From CAZSBB01 sp964605235 (GTDB lineage Bacteria > Planctomycetota > Phycisphaerae > Phycisphaerales > Phycisphaeraceae), in NCBI GenBank assembly GCA_964605235.1, contig CAZSBB010000013.1, forward strand, positions 1-64,000: a stretch of DNA of 64,000 nt, written 5' to 3'. The position numbers and the translations under genes were made by a program. The notes beneath the pieces are model-generated. The model had not been told where the DNA came from, did not search any database, and saw only the letters and a program-made list of their open reading frames with translations. Shown piece by piece: positions 35,231 to 43,204 of the stretch (its first letter is position 1; every line of letters begins with the position of its first letter).

Positions 35231-35246
35231 CGTTCATTCCGTTCAT
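35231..35246. promoter_or_regulatory. Direct-repeat candidate operator at the TIGR01777 promoter
   Basis: CGTTCAT occurs at 35231-35237 and 35240-35246, spaced 9 bp apart, one helical turn short. The related CGTTCAA lies at 35380-35386 by the promoter of the divergent regulator. Both outer copies are preceded by AAAT. On the minus strand a TTGGAC, 18 nt, TTATGA promoter overlaps the boxes. Binding by the adjacent MerR-type regulator is a hypothesis. Confidence 0.4.
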
Positions 35247-35340
35247 AATCTTACAACTCAGTCTTCGTCCAATCAACCTGACTGATGCCGATTATTGAAA
35301 ATGTCTCGATAAAATATGATGATTTTGGTACGATTGTGTA

Positions 35341-35370
35341 TTGACGGACGCCATCGCCATCTGGTAATAA
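35341..35370 (+). promoter_or_regulatory. Promoter of the MerR-B12 regulator gene
   Basis: TTGACG (35341-35346), an 18-nt spacer and TAATAA (35365-35370) form a good sigma-70 promoter in an AT-rich stretch. Transcription would start near 35377 and the next CGTTCA box (35380-35386) would lie just inside the transcript, a plausible repression site. Confidence 0.55.
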
Positions 35371-35412
35371 CATCTAAATCGTTCAACCTTGGTTCGGATA
35401 CGGATCCCTGTA

Positions 35413-36330
35413 ATGAAGTCATTCCTCTCCACCCGACAGCTTGGCCAGGCGATTGGGGTCAGCGAATCGACGCTGAAACGCTGGGCGGACGATGACCGGC
35501 TGAATGTGACGCGGACGGCCGGGGGGCATCGGCGAATCGCCTTGACCGAAGCGATCCGCTTCATTCGTCATGCCCAACTGCGCGTGGTTCGGCCCGAGGT
35601 CCTGGGGCTCACCGACTTTCCCTCGGGCAGCAAGCTGCTGGACGTGCAGACCGTAGCGCCGCAGCCGCCGGCGGAACTGCTGTTTCAGGCCTTGTTCACC
35701 GGTCGGGAGCAGATGGCGCGGCAGTTGTTGCTTTCGGCTTTTCTGCATGGGCAATCCCTGGCGGAGATCTGCGATCAACTCATGCAACCGGCGCTGGTGC
35801 GCTTCGGCGCCCAATGGCACCACCAGGCGGACGGCATTTATCGCGAGCATCGCGCCACAGACATGGTATTGCAGGCGCTCAATCAAATCCGCAGTCTGCT
35901 GCCGGCCCCTAAGCCTGACGCCCCGCTGGCGCTGGGTGGCGCGCCCGGTTCAGACCCTTATCTGCTGCCGACCCTGATGGCGTCCACGGTGCTGACCGCT
36001 GAAGGCTGGCACGCGCTGAACCTCGGCCCCGCCACGCCGCTGGATGTGCTGGAAGCCGCAGCCGTGGCGCAGCGTTGTCGGTTGTGCTGGTTGTCGCTGA
36101 GCAACCTGGACCAGTCACGCCGCGAGCTGGGCCAGATCGCCGCGATGGGCCAACGGCTGGCGGCGCGGGGCATTGCGCTGATTGTCGGCGGACGGGCATG
36201 CGTAGGTGGCTTGCCCAACGTCGAACACCTGCCCACCATCGGGCGCAACATGCGCGAACTGGTGGCGTTTGCCCGCGGACTTAACCTGCAGCACAAACCC
36301 GCCCAACCCGCCGCTCTGGCGGCCAGTTGA
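35413..36330 (+). CDS. MerR-type regulator with B12-binding domain (CarH/LitR-like, altered ligand)
   Basis: 305 residues from the ATG at 35413; the first Met in frame at 35389 would be a TTG start. Residues 1-55 carry a MerR-like winged helix (Q-A-I-G-V-S-E-S-T-L-K-R-W). The four-helix B12 cap has W135-x9-E145-H146, the motif of CarH-type photoreceptors. The Rossmann half reads D181-P-Y183 where the family has E-x-H, so the His that ligates cobalt from below in CarH is Tyr here, and the usual Gly after it is Pro. B12 binding or light response may be lost or changed. It is divergent from a TIGR01777 gene. Confidence 0.82.
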   Translation: MKSFLSTRQLGQAIGVSESTLKRWADDDRLNVTRTAGGHRRIALTEAIRFIRHAQLRVVRPEVLGLTDFPSGSKLLDVQTVAPQPPAELLFQALFTGREQMARQLLLSAFLHGQSLAEICDQLMQPALVRFGAQWHHQADGIYREHRATDMVLQALNQIRSLLPAPKPDAPLALGGAPGSDPYLLPTLMASTVLTAEGWHALNLGPATPLDVLEAAAVAQRCRLCWLSLSNLDQSRRELGQIAAMGQRLAARGIALIVGGRACVGGLPNVEHLPTIGRNMRELVAFARGLNLQHKPAQPAALAAS

Positions 36331-36436
36331 GCCCGCTGGCGACCCTGCTCACTTGTCTATGCAACCGGGTTATACTGCTCGCGTTCTGGCGTCATCGCGG
36401 CCGCTGGCCGTCGACGCGCAAGCGGGAGTTCACAGC

Positions 36437-37681
36437 ATGATCGGCGCGGTGCATGGCCCGGAAATGCGGCAGTTTCGTGATCCCGACACCGGCGTGGAAA
36501 TCACCCAGTACACCACCACCGGCCGCACCAACCGCACGCTGTACTTCACCAACAGACCCTTCATCGGCGACACCGGCCTGGTCCTGTTCCTCTCCGATCG
36601 CACCGGCCGCAATGAGATGTTCGCCCTCGATCCGCGCGCTGGACGCATCATTCAACTAAGCGCTCTGGCGGGGCAGCCCAACCTGTCGGCAGTGGCGCAT
36701 CCCACGCTGCCGGAGGTTTACTTCCACGACGGCACGACCATCCACAAGACCAATGTAGCGACGCTCAAGTGCGAACCGCTTTACCGCGCCCCAGCCGGGA
36801 TGCGCTGGGGCATTCTCAACCTCAATCATCCCGACTACCTGGCGCTCGAATGCATCGAGCAGCGCTCCCGGCTCGAACGCTTCGACGCCCCGGCCGGCCA
36901 GTTCGTGCCCGCCAACGCCAGCATGGAAACGTGGCACCGGCGCCCCAACTCCGTGCTCTACCGCATGAACCTGCGCACCGGCGCCGCCGAAGCGGTCTGG
37001 GGTGAACACAAACAACTTACCCATGTGCAGCTTTCACCCACCAATCCCGACCTGATGATCTACAGCAGTTGGCGCGGCTACGGCGACCACCGCTGCTATC
37101 TCCTGAACTGCCGTCAGTCCGGCCATCAACCGCCGGTGGGACTCTTCCCTGAAAGCGCCACCGCCCGCGGCGGACATGAATGCTTCACCCGGCGCGGCAA
37201 TGTCGCGCTGCAGTGGATGGAAGGCGACCTGCGCGAGGGGCAAAGCAACCCGCTGTATCACGCCGTTGCCGACCTGAGCCGCCTGCCCGACGCCCCCGGC
37301 AGCGCCGGCGCGGCGCCAGTGCGCAAATACCTGCTGCCCGAACGCAACGACTGTCTCTGGCATCATTTCGCCCTGAGCCAGGATGAAACCTGGGGCGTGC
37401 ACGACCGCTGGATTGCCGCTCCAGACAAAACCGCCAGCAACTCCTGGCTGAGCCTGTTCCGACATCAGGACGATCAGCCGCAGACCATCGTGCGCCGGCT
37501 GTGCCGCCATGATGCCGTCACCGGCGACTGGTTGAACATCGGCGCCGACGGCGCATTCGAAGACAACGACCGCTTCTTCTGGTACACGTCGTTCCTCGGC
37601 GGTCAGGCGAACATCTGCCGGGTGGATGTCGCCCCGGTGCTGGATCAGGTGCGCAATGCCAGCGACAACGAAAGCGTCTGA
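36437..37681 (+). CDS. PL22-type oligogalacturonate lyase-like protein
   Basis: 414 residues from the ATG at 36437, with GGGAG upstream. The N-terminal block F-R-D-P-D-T-G-V-E-I-T-Q-Y-T, N-R-T-L-Y-F-T-N-R-P-F-I-G-D and L-V-F/L-S-D-R-T-G-R-N matches the seven-bladed propeller of oligogalacturonate lyases (PL22), which cleave unsaturated pectin fragments in the cytosol. H-P-T-L-P and W-H-H-F-A-L-S-Q-D-E blades follow. No signal peptide. The catalytic residues could not be checked by alignment, so related propeller functions remain possible. Confidence 0.7.
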   Translation: MIGAVHGPEMRQFRDPDTGVEITQYTTTGRTNRTLYFTNRPFIGDTGLVLFLSDRTGRNEMFALDPRAGRIIQLSALAGQPNLSAVAHPTLPEVYFHDGTTIHKTNVATLKCEPLYRAPAGMRWGILNLNHPDYLALECIEQRSRLERFDAPAGQFVPANASMETWHRRPNSVLYRMNLRTGAAEAVWGEHKQLTHVQLSPTNPDLMIYSSWRGYGDHRCYLLNCRQSGHQPPVGLFPESATARGGHECFTRRGNVALQWMEGDLREGQSNPLYHAVADLSRLPDAPGSAGAAPVRKYLLPERNDCLWHHFALSQDETWGVHDRWIAAPDKTASNSWLSLFRHQDDQPQTIVRRLCRHDAVTGDWLNIGADGAFEDNDRFFWYTSFLGGQANICRVDVAPVLDQVRNASDNESV

Positions 37682-37713
37682 TCGCACACGGTCGCGGCAC
37701 GTCGTCCTTCGAC

Positions 37714-38487
37714 CTAATCCGCCAGCATGCGCTGGAAAAAGTCAAACACCAGCGCTTCCCGCTCGGGGGTGTGGAAGCCGTGCCCCGCACCCGGGAGCAG
37801 GTGCAGTTCGCTGTGATTGCCGCACGCCAGCATGCGTTCATGGAAGGGCTGCGCGTGCCGCGGGCTGACCACGTCGTCGGCCTCGCCCTGCATGGTCAGC
37901 ATCGGGGGACAGCCGGGGCGCACCAGCAGCACCGGGCTGGCGGCGCGGGCGACCGCCAGACGCTGGTCCAGGGGGCCGCCGATGAGCGCCAGGGTGACTT
38001 CCTCGATGGTTGACTGCCGTTCCACCCGCCACGCGGGGTTATGCAGTTGCGTCAGGTCCGTCGGGCCGCACCAGTTGCACACCGCCTGAACACGCGCCGG
38101 ATCGTCGGGGCCGGCGGCACAGACCGCCAACATCGCCGCCAGATGCCCGCCGGCGGAGGAACCCCACACGCCGATGCGCTCGCTGCGCCAACCGAACCTG
38201 CCCGCCTGCTGCCGCACCCAGCGCACCGCCGCCTGGCAATCCTCCAGCAACGTCGGCCAGGTCACGCCTTGCGCGGTCAACCGATAGTCAATGCTGACCA
38301 GCGGCCAGCCGCGCTCCGGTATCGACATGCCCTTGACGGCTTGACGGTCACCACTGCGCCAGCCCCCGCCATGGATGAACAGGATCACCGGCGTGGGCGC
38401 GGCCGGCGCCTGCGCGGGCAAATGCACATCCAGCTGCAACGGGCCCTGCGGCGTGTCCGTGTAAACGAGGCCAAGCTGTGAACGCAT
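37714..38487 (-). CDS. Alpha/beta-hydrolase, carbohydrate-esterase type
   Basis: 257 residues. The oxyanion motif H-G-G-G-W (39-43) and nucleophile elbow G109-S-S111-A-G with Ser111 are typical of BD-FAE/acetyl-esterase-like enzymes, with a late G-E-A-D-D and G-A-G-H-G-F for Asp and His. No signal peptide. It ends a three-gene minus-strand group (lipid kinase, M55 peptidase, esterase). Removal of acetyl groups from plant-type glycans is plausible given the pectin genes nearby. Confidence 0.78.
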   Translation of the reverse strand: MRSQLGLVYTDTPQGPLQLDVHLPAQAPAAPTPVILFIHGGGWRSGDRQAVKGMSIPERGWPLVSIDYRLTAQGVTWPTLLEDCQAAVRWVRQQAGRFGWRSERIGVWGSSAGGHLAAMLAVCAAGPDDPARVQAVCNWCGPTDLTQLHNPAWRVERQSTIEEVTLALIGGPLDQRLAVARAASPVLLVRPGCPPMLTMQGEADDVVSPRHAQPFHERMLACGNHSELHLLPGAGHGFHTPEREALVFDFFQRMLAD

Positions 38488-38526
38488 CTGTCATCTCCCA
38501 GGGCTGCGCGAACCACAGTCGATCAC

Positions 38527-39315
38527 TCACCAGCGATTTACATCCACCAAGCTGTCGATCTGCCGGCGCACCGTGCGGGCGTTGATGCGCTCGACGCCGG
38601 GCTTGGCGGCAAACTCGTCCGCCATGTCGCTGCGATACAGCGTCAATTCAATGGTTCCCGGCAGGCTGGGGCGATAGGGTTGGTAACGTTTTGCAGCCGC
38701 TCCACGCACCGCTTCGCGGACGGTCGCGCGGATGACCTCATGCGCCTGCGCCAACGCCAGACAGCGGGCGCGGTTGCGACCCAGGCCCCATTTGACGACC
38801 GCGGTTTCCACCGTGCCCAGGGTCGCGCGGGCTTCGGCGGCCGTGGTTTCATCGCCGCTGACCATGATCACCGGCACGCCGAAGTGCCCGGCATACGCCG
38901 CTTCGATGCCGATCTCCCCCACCACCACGTCGTTGATGCGGTACTCGAACCAGCCGGACGAATTCATGGTGTGATCGAGGAAGCCGTCGAGCGTGCCGGC
39001 GCGGGCGTGATGGCCCAGCAGAATCATCCCGGCGAAGGTTTCATCCAGCGCGGGCATCATGCGTCCCCCGCCCTGGGGCAGCTCATACACCGCGCGCGGG
39101 TCCATGCGATCCAGCAGCACCTGGCCGCCCCCGCCGTGCGTGTCGGCGACGACGACCTCCGTCGCTCCGCCGGCCAGCGCCGCGTCGACGGCAACGTTGA
39201 TCTCCTGCATCATCAGTGCGCAGCCCTGGGCGTATTCCGCCTGCTCGCGTTGCACCTGCGCCATCAGCCGAATGCCGCTGATGCCCTCCATGTCCGCCAG
39301 GATGTAAATCTTCAT
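38527..39315 (-). CDS. M55-family D-aminopeptidase-like metallopeptidase (DppA type)
   Basis: 262 residues from the ATG at 39315. D8 and E10 (I-L-A-D-M-E-G), H60 (V-A-D-T-H-G-G-G), the G-H-H-A-R-A-G loop near 102 and E134 form the two-zinc site of DppA-type enzymes, and H115 matches the catalytic His. DppA is a D-amino-acid-specific aminopeptidase that acts in cell-wall peptide recycling. The gene follows the lipid-kinase gene by 14 nt. Confidence 0.88.
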   Translation of the reverse strand: MKIYILADMEGISGIRLMAQVQREQAEYAQGCALMMQEINVAVDAALAGGATEVVVADTHGGGGQVLLDRMDPRAVYELPQGGGRMMPALDETFAGMILLGHHARAGTLDGFLDHTMNSSGWFEYRINDVVVGEIGIEAAYAGHFGVPVIMVSGDETTAAEARATLGTVETAVVKWGLGRNRARCLALAQAHEVIRATVREAVRGAAAKRYQPYRPSLPGTIELTLYRSDMADEFAAKPGVERINARTVRRQIDSLVDVNRW

Positions 39316-39329
39316 CGCCGGAGTCCTGC

Positions 39330-40226
39330 TTAGCGGGGATCGATCACCTGTAGCGCCGCCGGCGCAATCCGCACGGTGGTCGGCGTGTAGTCCCAAGTGT
39401 CCCCATCGGCCTGCACCGCCGCAACTTCCGCCGACGCCACCGTGAGCTCCGTTGCCGTTCCCGTGATCACGCCCGACCCCGCACAACGCCCCAGCGCCGC
39501 CCGCAGGTACAAACCCGGAGCCGCCAGCCGTGATCCGCTGCGCAGCAGAACGTAATGCAGCAATCCGTCATCATCGCGTGTCCCGGGCGCGAAGCGCAGC
39601 CCCAGCGCGTAGCGCGGCACGTTGAACACCAGCAGCCAGGAACCTTCGTGCGTCTGCCCATTGGCAGTGACGGTCAGCCGGGGCGGCACATCCAGGCACA
39701 GACTGCTCAAGGCGTGACGGACATAGTTAAAATGCCGAATGCGCCGCAGCCCTTCGCCCTGGGCGCGCCAGCACGCCACGCGATGCACGATCAGCGCGTC
39801 GAGCCCCACCGTCAGCATGACCGCAAATCGGCGTGGCCCGACCGCGCCCAAATCGATGCGCCGCGCCTTGCCGCGGTAAATGGCGTCGGTCAAGGCGGTC
39901 AGATCATTGGTGAATCGCAGATGCCTGGCGAGCAGGTTCTCATTGCCCAGCGGCAGGATCGCCAGCGGAAATTCCGTGGTGGTGCTGGCAACGGCGGAAG
40001 CGGTGCCATCGCCCCCGGCGGCGATCACGCACACGCAGCGGCGGCGCAGTTCCGGGTCAGTCGCCAGGCGGCAGCGTTCCTGGCCGTTCCACAGGACCAC
40101 GCTGTCCAGGCCGCGTTGCGCCAGCAGTTGGCAGCAATCGCGCACGATCTGTTGATTGGAGCGCGCCCCGCTGTAGGGATTGGCGACCACGGCAACCAGG
40201 GCGGGAGAAGGCGGCATGGGCCGCAT
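39330..40226 (-). CDS. Diacylglycerol kinase-family protein
   Basis: 298 residues from the ATG at 40226 (40217 is an alternative). The lipid-kinase motif A-A-G-G-D-G-T-A-S-A-V and the later L-P-L-G-N-E-N-L-L-A-R block (usually G-T-x-N-D) are visible. Members phosphorylate diacylglycerol or sphingoid-type lipids at the membrane surface. It heads the minus-strand run toward the M55 peptidase. Confidence 0.82.
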   Translation of the reverse strand: MRPMPPSPALVAVVANPYSGARSNQQIVRDCCQLLAQRGLDSVVLWNGQERCRLATDPELRRRCVCVIAAGGDGTASAVASTTTEFPLAILPLGNENLLARHLRFTNDLTALTDAIYRGKARRIDLGAVGPRRFAVMLTVGLDALIVHRVACWRAQGEGLRRIRHFNYVRHALSSLCLDVPPRLTVTANGQTHEGSWLLVFNVPRYALGLRFAPGTRDDDGLLHYVLLRSGSRLAAPGLYLRAALGRCAGSGVITGTATELTVASAEVAAVQADGDTWDYTPTTVRIAPAALQVIDPR

Positions 40227-40340
40227 ATGGTACGGGCGACAGCGCTGGGGACAACTCAGAGACGCGCTGCTGCACCCGAACGCTGCTCCAACCGCACTGC
40301 AAAACTTTCGGCCGCCCGCCGACGGGGTACACTGACCAAC

Positions 40341-40916
40341 ATGATGCAGAAGATCATCAACTTGGTTGGCCTGCTGGTGCTTGCCGGGGCGACGTATCTG
40401 GGCTTGCAACTGGTGCAGACGCAGATGCAGGCCGAACGCTACCGCGACAAGTACGAGCAGAAACAGCAGGAATACAACCAGCTCAGCGCCAACTACAACC
40501 AGGCCATCACGCGCACCGCCGTGACGGAATTGCTGGTCGAAGACGGGCGGCTGTATGTGATCATTCTCACCGCCGCCGGGGAGCTAAAGCGGATCGACAC
40601 GCCCTACCTGCCCGACACGGAAGTGTACGTGGACTATGCCGTGCTGAACGGGCGCATCTGGATTCGCCGGGTGTTCGACAGCCGCACCCCGCCGGGCCAG
40701 GGCGTGCTCATCAATCCGGAGCTGGCGGATATTGACTGGAACGCCGAGAGTGCCGCGTATGGCAAAGCGGTGTACCGCAAGCTCGAGCCGGGGCGGTGGA
40801 TTGTGACCGTCACCGGCGACGGTTCGCTGGGTCTGGCGAAAGCGACCGGGCGCCGGCCGACGGAGCTGATGGCGCCGCCGGAGGTGCGCGACTTCGCGCC
40901 GACGCAAGCCCCGTGA
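40341..40916 (+). CDS. Membrane-anchored hypothetical protein with coiled coil
   Basis: 191 residues. One span at about 5-24 is followed by a Gln/Tyr-rich coiled coil (28-60) and a beta-rich domain (G-R-L-Y-V-I-I-L-T-A-A-G-E-L-K-R, R-W-I-V-T-V-T-G-D-G-S-L-G-L). The final residues overlap the next gene by 4 nt. Function unknown; probably periplasmic. Confidence 0.6.
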   Translation: MMQKIINLVGLLVLAGATYLGLQLVQTQMQAERYRDKYEQKQQEYNQLSANYNQAITRTAVTELLVEDGRLYVIILTAAGELKRIDTPYLPDTEVYVDYAVLNGRIWIRRVFDSRTPPGQGVLINPELADIDWNAESAAYGKAVYRKLEPGRWIVTVTGDGSLGLAKATGRRPTELMAPPEVRDFAPTQAP

Positions 40917-42295
40917 GTGACGCAGCGCCTGAAACCGAATTGACCTTGCACGCTCCGCCGCCCGGCTGGAGTGACTTGCCCCCCGGCTGGAAGCCGCTGG
41001 CGTGGGCGGGCGTGGGGTTGGCGGTGCCGGCCCACTGGGACCTGGGGCGTTTTGCCGGGACCATCAAACAAGGCGGCCTGCGCGTGGACGATGCCCAGCG
41101 CATCGTGGCGCAGGTCAAGTGGTGGAGCACCGGCGGGCCGATCTCCCTGGAGCGCACCGCCGAGCGGCAGCGCAAAGCCGGCGGCGCGGCAAAGCGCGGG
41201 CAGCCGCGCCTCGACCTGGAACTGGCGCCGGAGCCGGGCCTGCCGTTGCCCCGCACCGGGCGTGCCGCCGCGTACACGCTCACCGGGGCCGCGCATCACG
41301 AAACGCTGGTGCTCTGGCAACATGCTTCCGAGCGTCGGGCGGCGCTGTTCCGCTTCCTGGGTAACGCTGAGCTGTTGCCGCGCCCCCTGCTGACGCAACT
41401 GCTGCGCACGCTGCGGCTCGATGACGCCAACGAGCCGCTGAACTGGGCGGCACTGGACTGGGGCCTGCAGTCGCCCGCCGGCTGGGTCTTGCAGAAAGCC
41501 GCGCTCGCCAGTGGCGTCTGCTACATCCGGTTCGGTCAGCGTCGGCGGCAGATTGCGCTGCGTCGGTTCAGCGCGGCGTCGGCGTTGCTGGGTCAGCCGG
41601 ACGACCCGACCAGCCTGGCGGACTGGGCGCGGGCGGTGTATGCCGAGGCATCCTTTGACATGAAGTATGCGCTGCAGCGTGATGAATCCCGTCGACGGGT
41701 GACGCTCACGGCACGACGGCGCTGGTGGACGCTGCCGCGCTGGCGCGGATTGATCCCGCATCACCAGGTTTGGCCCCGGTGGATTGAGATCCGTCATGAC
41801 CCGGAAGTGGACAAGATTTACTGTTTCGAGCTGCGTCGCCTGGACGCCGACAGCCGGACGGCACTGGCGCAGCTGCAGGCCGGCCTGCGCATGACGCTCC
41901 CGGCAGAAGTGGTGCTGCCGACGCTCACCGCCGACCAATCGCGCAGTCGCTCCCTGCTGGCGACCATCACCCGTCCCGCTGCCGTGGAGGAGGAATCGCT
42001 CGGGCCTCGGCGGGTGCGGCTGTGTTACCAGACCACCAGCCCGCCGCGGCTGCGCGTGCTGCGGCTGCTCGCGGCTCAGCCGGTGGGCGGCGTGCGGCAG
42101 ACGCGCCGGCTGGAGTTGGACCCGCTGGGCGCCACGCTCTGGCACGCCTGTGCTGCGGAGCCGCGCGTGGTGGACCTGGTGGAATTACTCATGCGCCAGC
42201 ACCAGATCAGCTACCGCGAAGCGGAAATGTCGGTCACGGATTACGTGCGTCGGCTGGGGCAAAGACGCCTGCTGGCGCTGAAGCTGCCGGAGTAG
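40913..42295 (+). CDS. Hypothetical protein with C-terminal PqqD-like domain
   Basis: 460 residues from a GTG that overlaps the previous stop (GTGA). The N-terminal 370 residues are soluble and unrecognised, opening with a Pro-rich W-S-D-L-P-P-G-W-K-P-L. The last 80 residues (R-L-E-L-D-P-L-G-A-T-L-W-H-A-C, D-L-V-E-L-L, Y-R-E-A-E-M-S-V-T-D-Y-V-R-R-L) match the PqqD peptide-recognition fold. PqqD domains usually chaperone peptides to radical-SAM enzymes, but no such enzyme or short peptide gene is in sight. Role unclear. Confidence 0.6.
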   Translation: MSDAAPETELTLHAPPPGWSDLPPGWKPLAWAGVGLAVPAHWDLGRFAGTIKQGGLRVDDAQRIVAQVKWWSTGGPISLERTAERQRKAGGAAKRGQPRLDLELAPEPGLPLPRTGRAAAYTLTGAAHHETLVLWQHASERRAALFRFLGNAELLPRPLLTQLLRTLRLDDANEPLNWAALDWGLQSPAGWVLQKAALASGVCYIRFGQRRRQIALRRFSAASALLGQPDDPTSLADWARAVYAEASFDMKYALQRDESRRRVTLTARRRWWTLPRWRGLIPHHQVWPRWIEIRHDPEVDKIYCFELRRLDADSRTALAQLQAGLRMTLPAEVVLPTLTADQSRSRSLLATITRPAAVEEESLGPRRVRLCYQTTSPPRLRVLRLLAAQPVGGVRQTRRLELDPLGATLWHACAAEPRVVDLVELLMRQHQISYREAEMSVTDYVRRLGQRRLLALKLPE

Positions 42296-42308
42296 AAATC
42301 ATCAAAGC

Positions 42309-42413
42309 TCACCACAGAGGACACACAGTAAAAGCATGAAAATACTGCTTATCTCCCGCTCTTCCGGGTTTCTCTGTGAGTTTTGCTCGGTGCTCGCTGT
42401 GGCTCTGTGGTGA
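42309..42413. repeat. Dispersed intergenic inverted-repeat element, family A (copy 2)
   Basis: TCACCACAGAG (42309-42319) pairs perfectly with CTCTGTGGTGA (42403-42413). Inner ACACACAG and CTGTGAG segments resemble copy 1 in the ktrB-ktrA gap. It lies between the PqqD-like gene and the convergent ABC operon. Confidence 0.7.
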
Positions 42414-42454
42414 CTATTTTCAAGCTTGCTTCCCAGCCGCCACGGGTTGGTCGC

Positions 42455-43192
42455 CTATTGCTCCGAGCCGTCGAGCGTGCCCACGGTGATGTTGAGTTCT
42501 TCGGCCTTGGCGATGCGCTCGATCCGTCCGTCGGCGATCCACACCACGCGATCGGAGACGCGCAGCATTTCGTGGTCGTGGGTGGCGGTGATGACCGTCA
42601 CGCCATGGCGGGCGCAGAGTTCCTTGAGCATTTCGATGATCTGTTTGCCGGTCTTGAGGTCGAGATTGGCGGTCGGTTCATCCGCCAGCAGGATGGTCGG
42701 GCGATTGACGATGGCGCGGGCGATGGCGACGCGTTGCTGCTGCCCGCCGGACATTTCGCCGGGGCGGTGCTGCAGGCGCGGGCCCAGGCCGACTTCGGTG
42801 AGCACTTCCGTGGCGCGGCGGTTGGCGTCTTCGGTTCCCATGCCCGCAAGGGTCAGGGGCAGGGAGACGTTCTTGAGGGCGGTCATGGAGGGGATGAGGT
42901 TGTAGGCCTGGAAGATGTAGCCGATGTGCTTGCCGCGGAAGAAGGCGACCTGGCGGGAATTGAGCTGGCCGAGGTTGATGCCGCCAATGGTGACGCTGCC
43001 GCCGCTGGGTCGGTCCAGGGCGCCGATCATGTTGAAGAGCGTGCTTTTGCCGGAGCCGGAGGGCCCCATGATGGAGAGGTATTCGCCGGGGAAGATGTCC
43101 AGGTCGATGCCGCGCAGCGCCTGCACCTGGCCGCGCCCGGTGGCGAAGACCTTGGTGACTTCGCGGACGGTGATGATGGGTTCGCTGCTCAT
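42455..43192 (-). CDS. ABC ATPase, MacB/LolD type (last gene of the six-gene operon)
   Basis: 245 residues. Walker A G-P-S-G-S-G-K-S (43-50), Q-loop, signature S-G-G-Q-Q-Q-R, Walker B L-L-A-D-E-P and the switch His (T-A-T-H-D-H-E) are intact. The sequence type is that of LolD/MacB/FtsE ATPases that drive FtsX-type permeases. It shares its features closely with the second ATPase of the operon at 50188. It lies 12 nt after the polytopic protein gene. Confidence 0.93.
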   Translation of the reverse strand: MSSEPIITVREVTKVFATGRGQVQALRGIDLDIFPGEYLSIMGPSGSGKSTLFNMIGALDRPSGGSVTIGGINLGQLNSRQVAFFRGKHIGYIFQAYNLIPSMTALKNVSLPLTLAGMGTEDANRRATEVLTEVGLGPRLQHRPGEMSGGQQQRVAIARAIVNRPTILLADEPTANLDLKTGKQIIEMLKELCARHGVTVITATHDHEMLRVSDRVVWIADGRIERIAKAEELNITVGTLDGSEQ

Positions 43193-43204
43193 GCGCGGGG
43201 CCGA

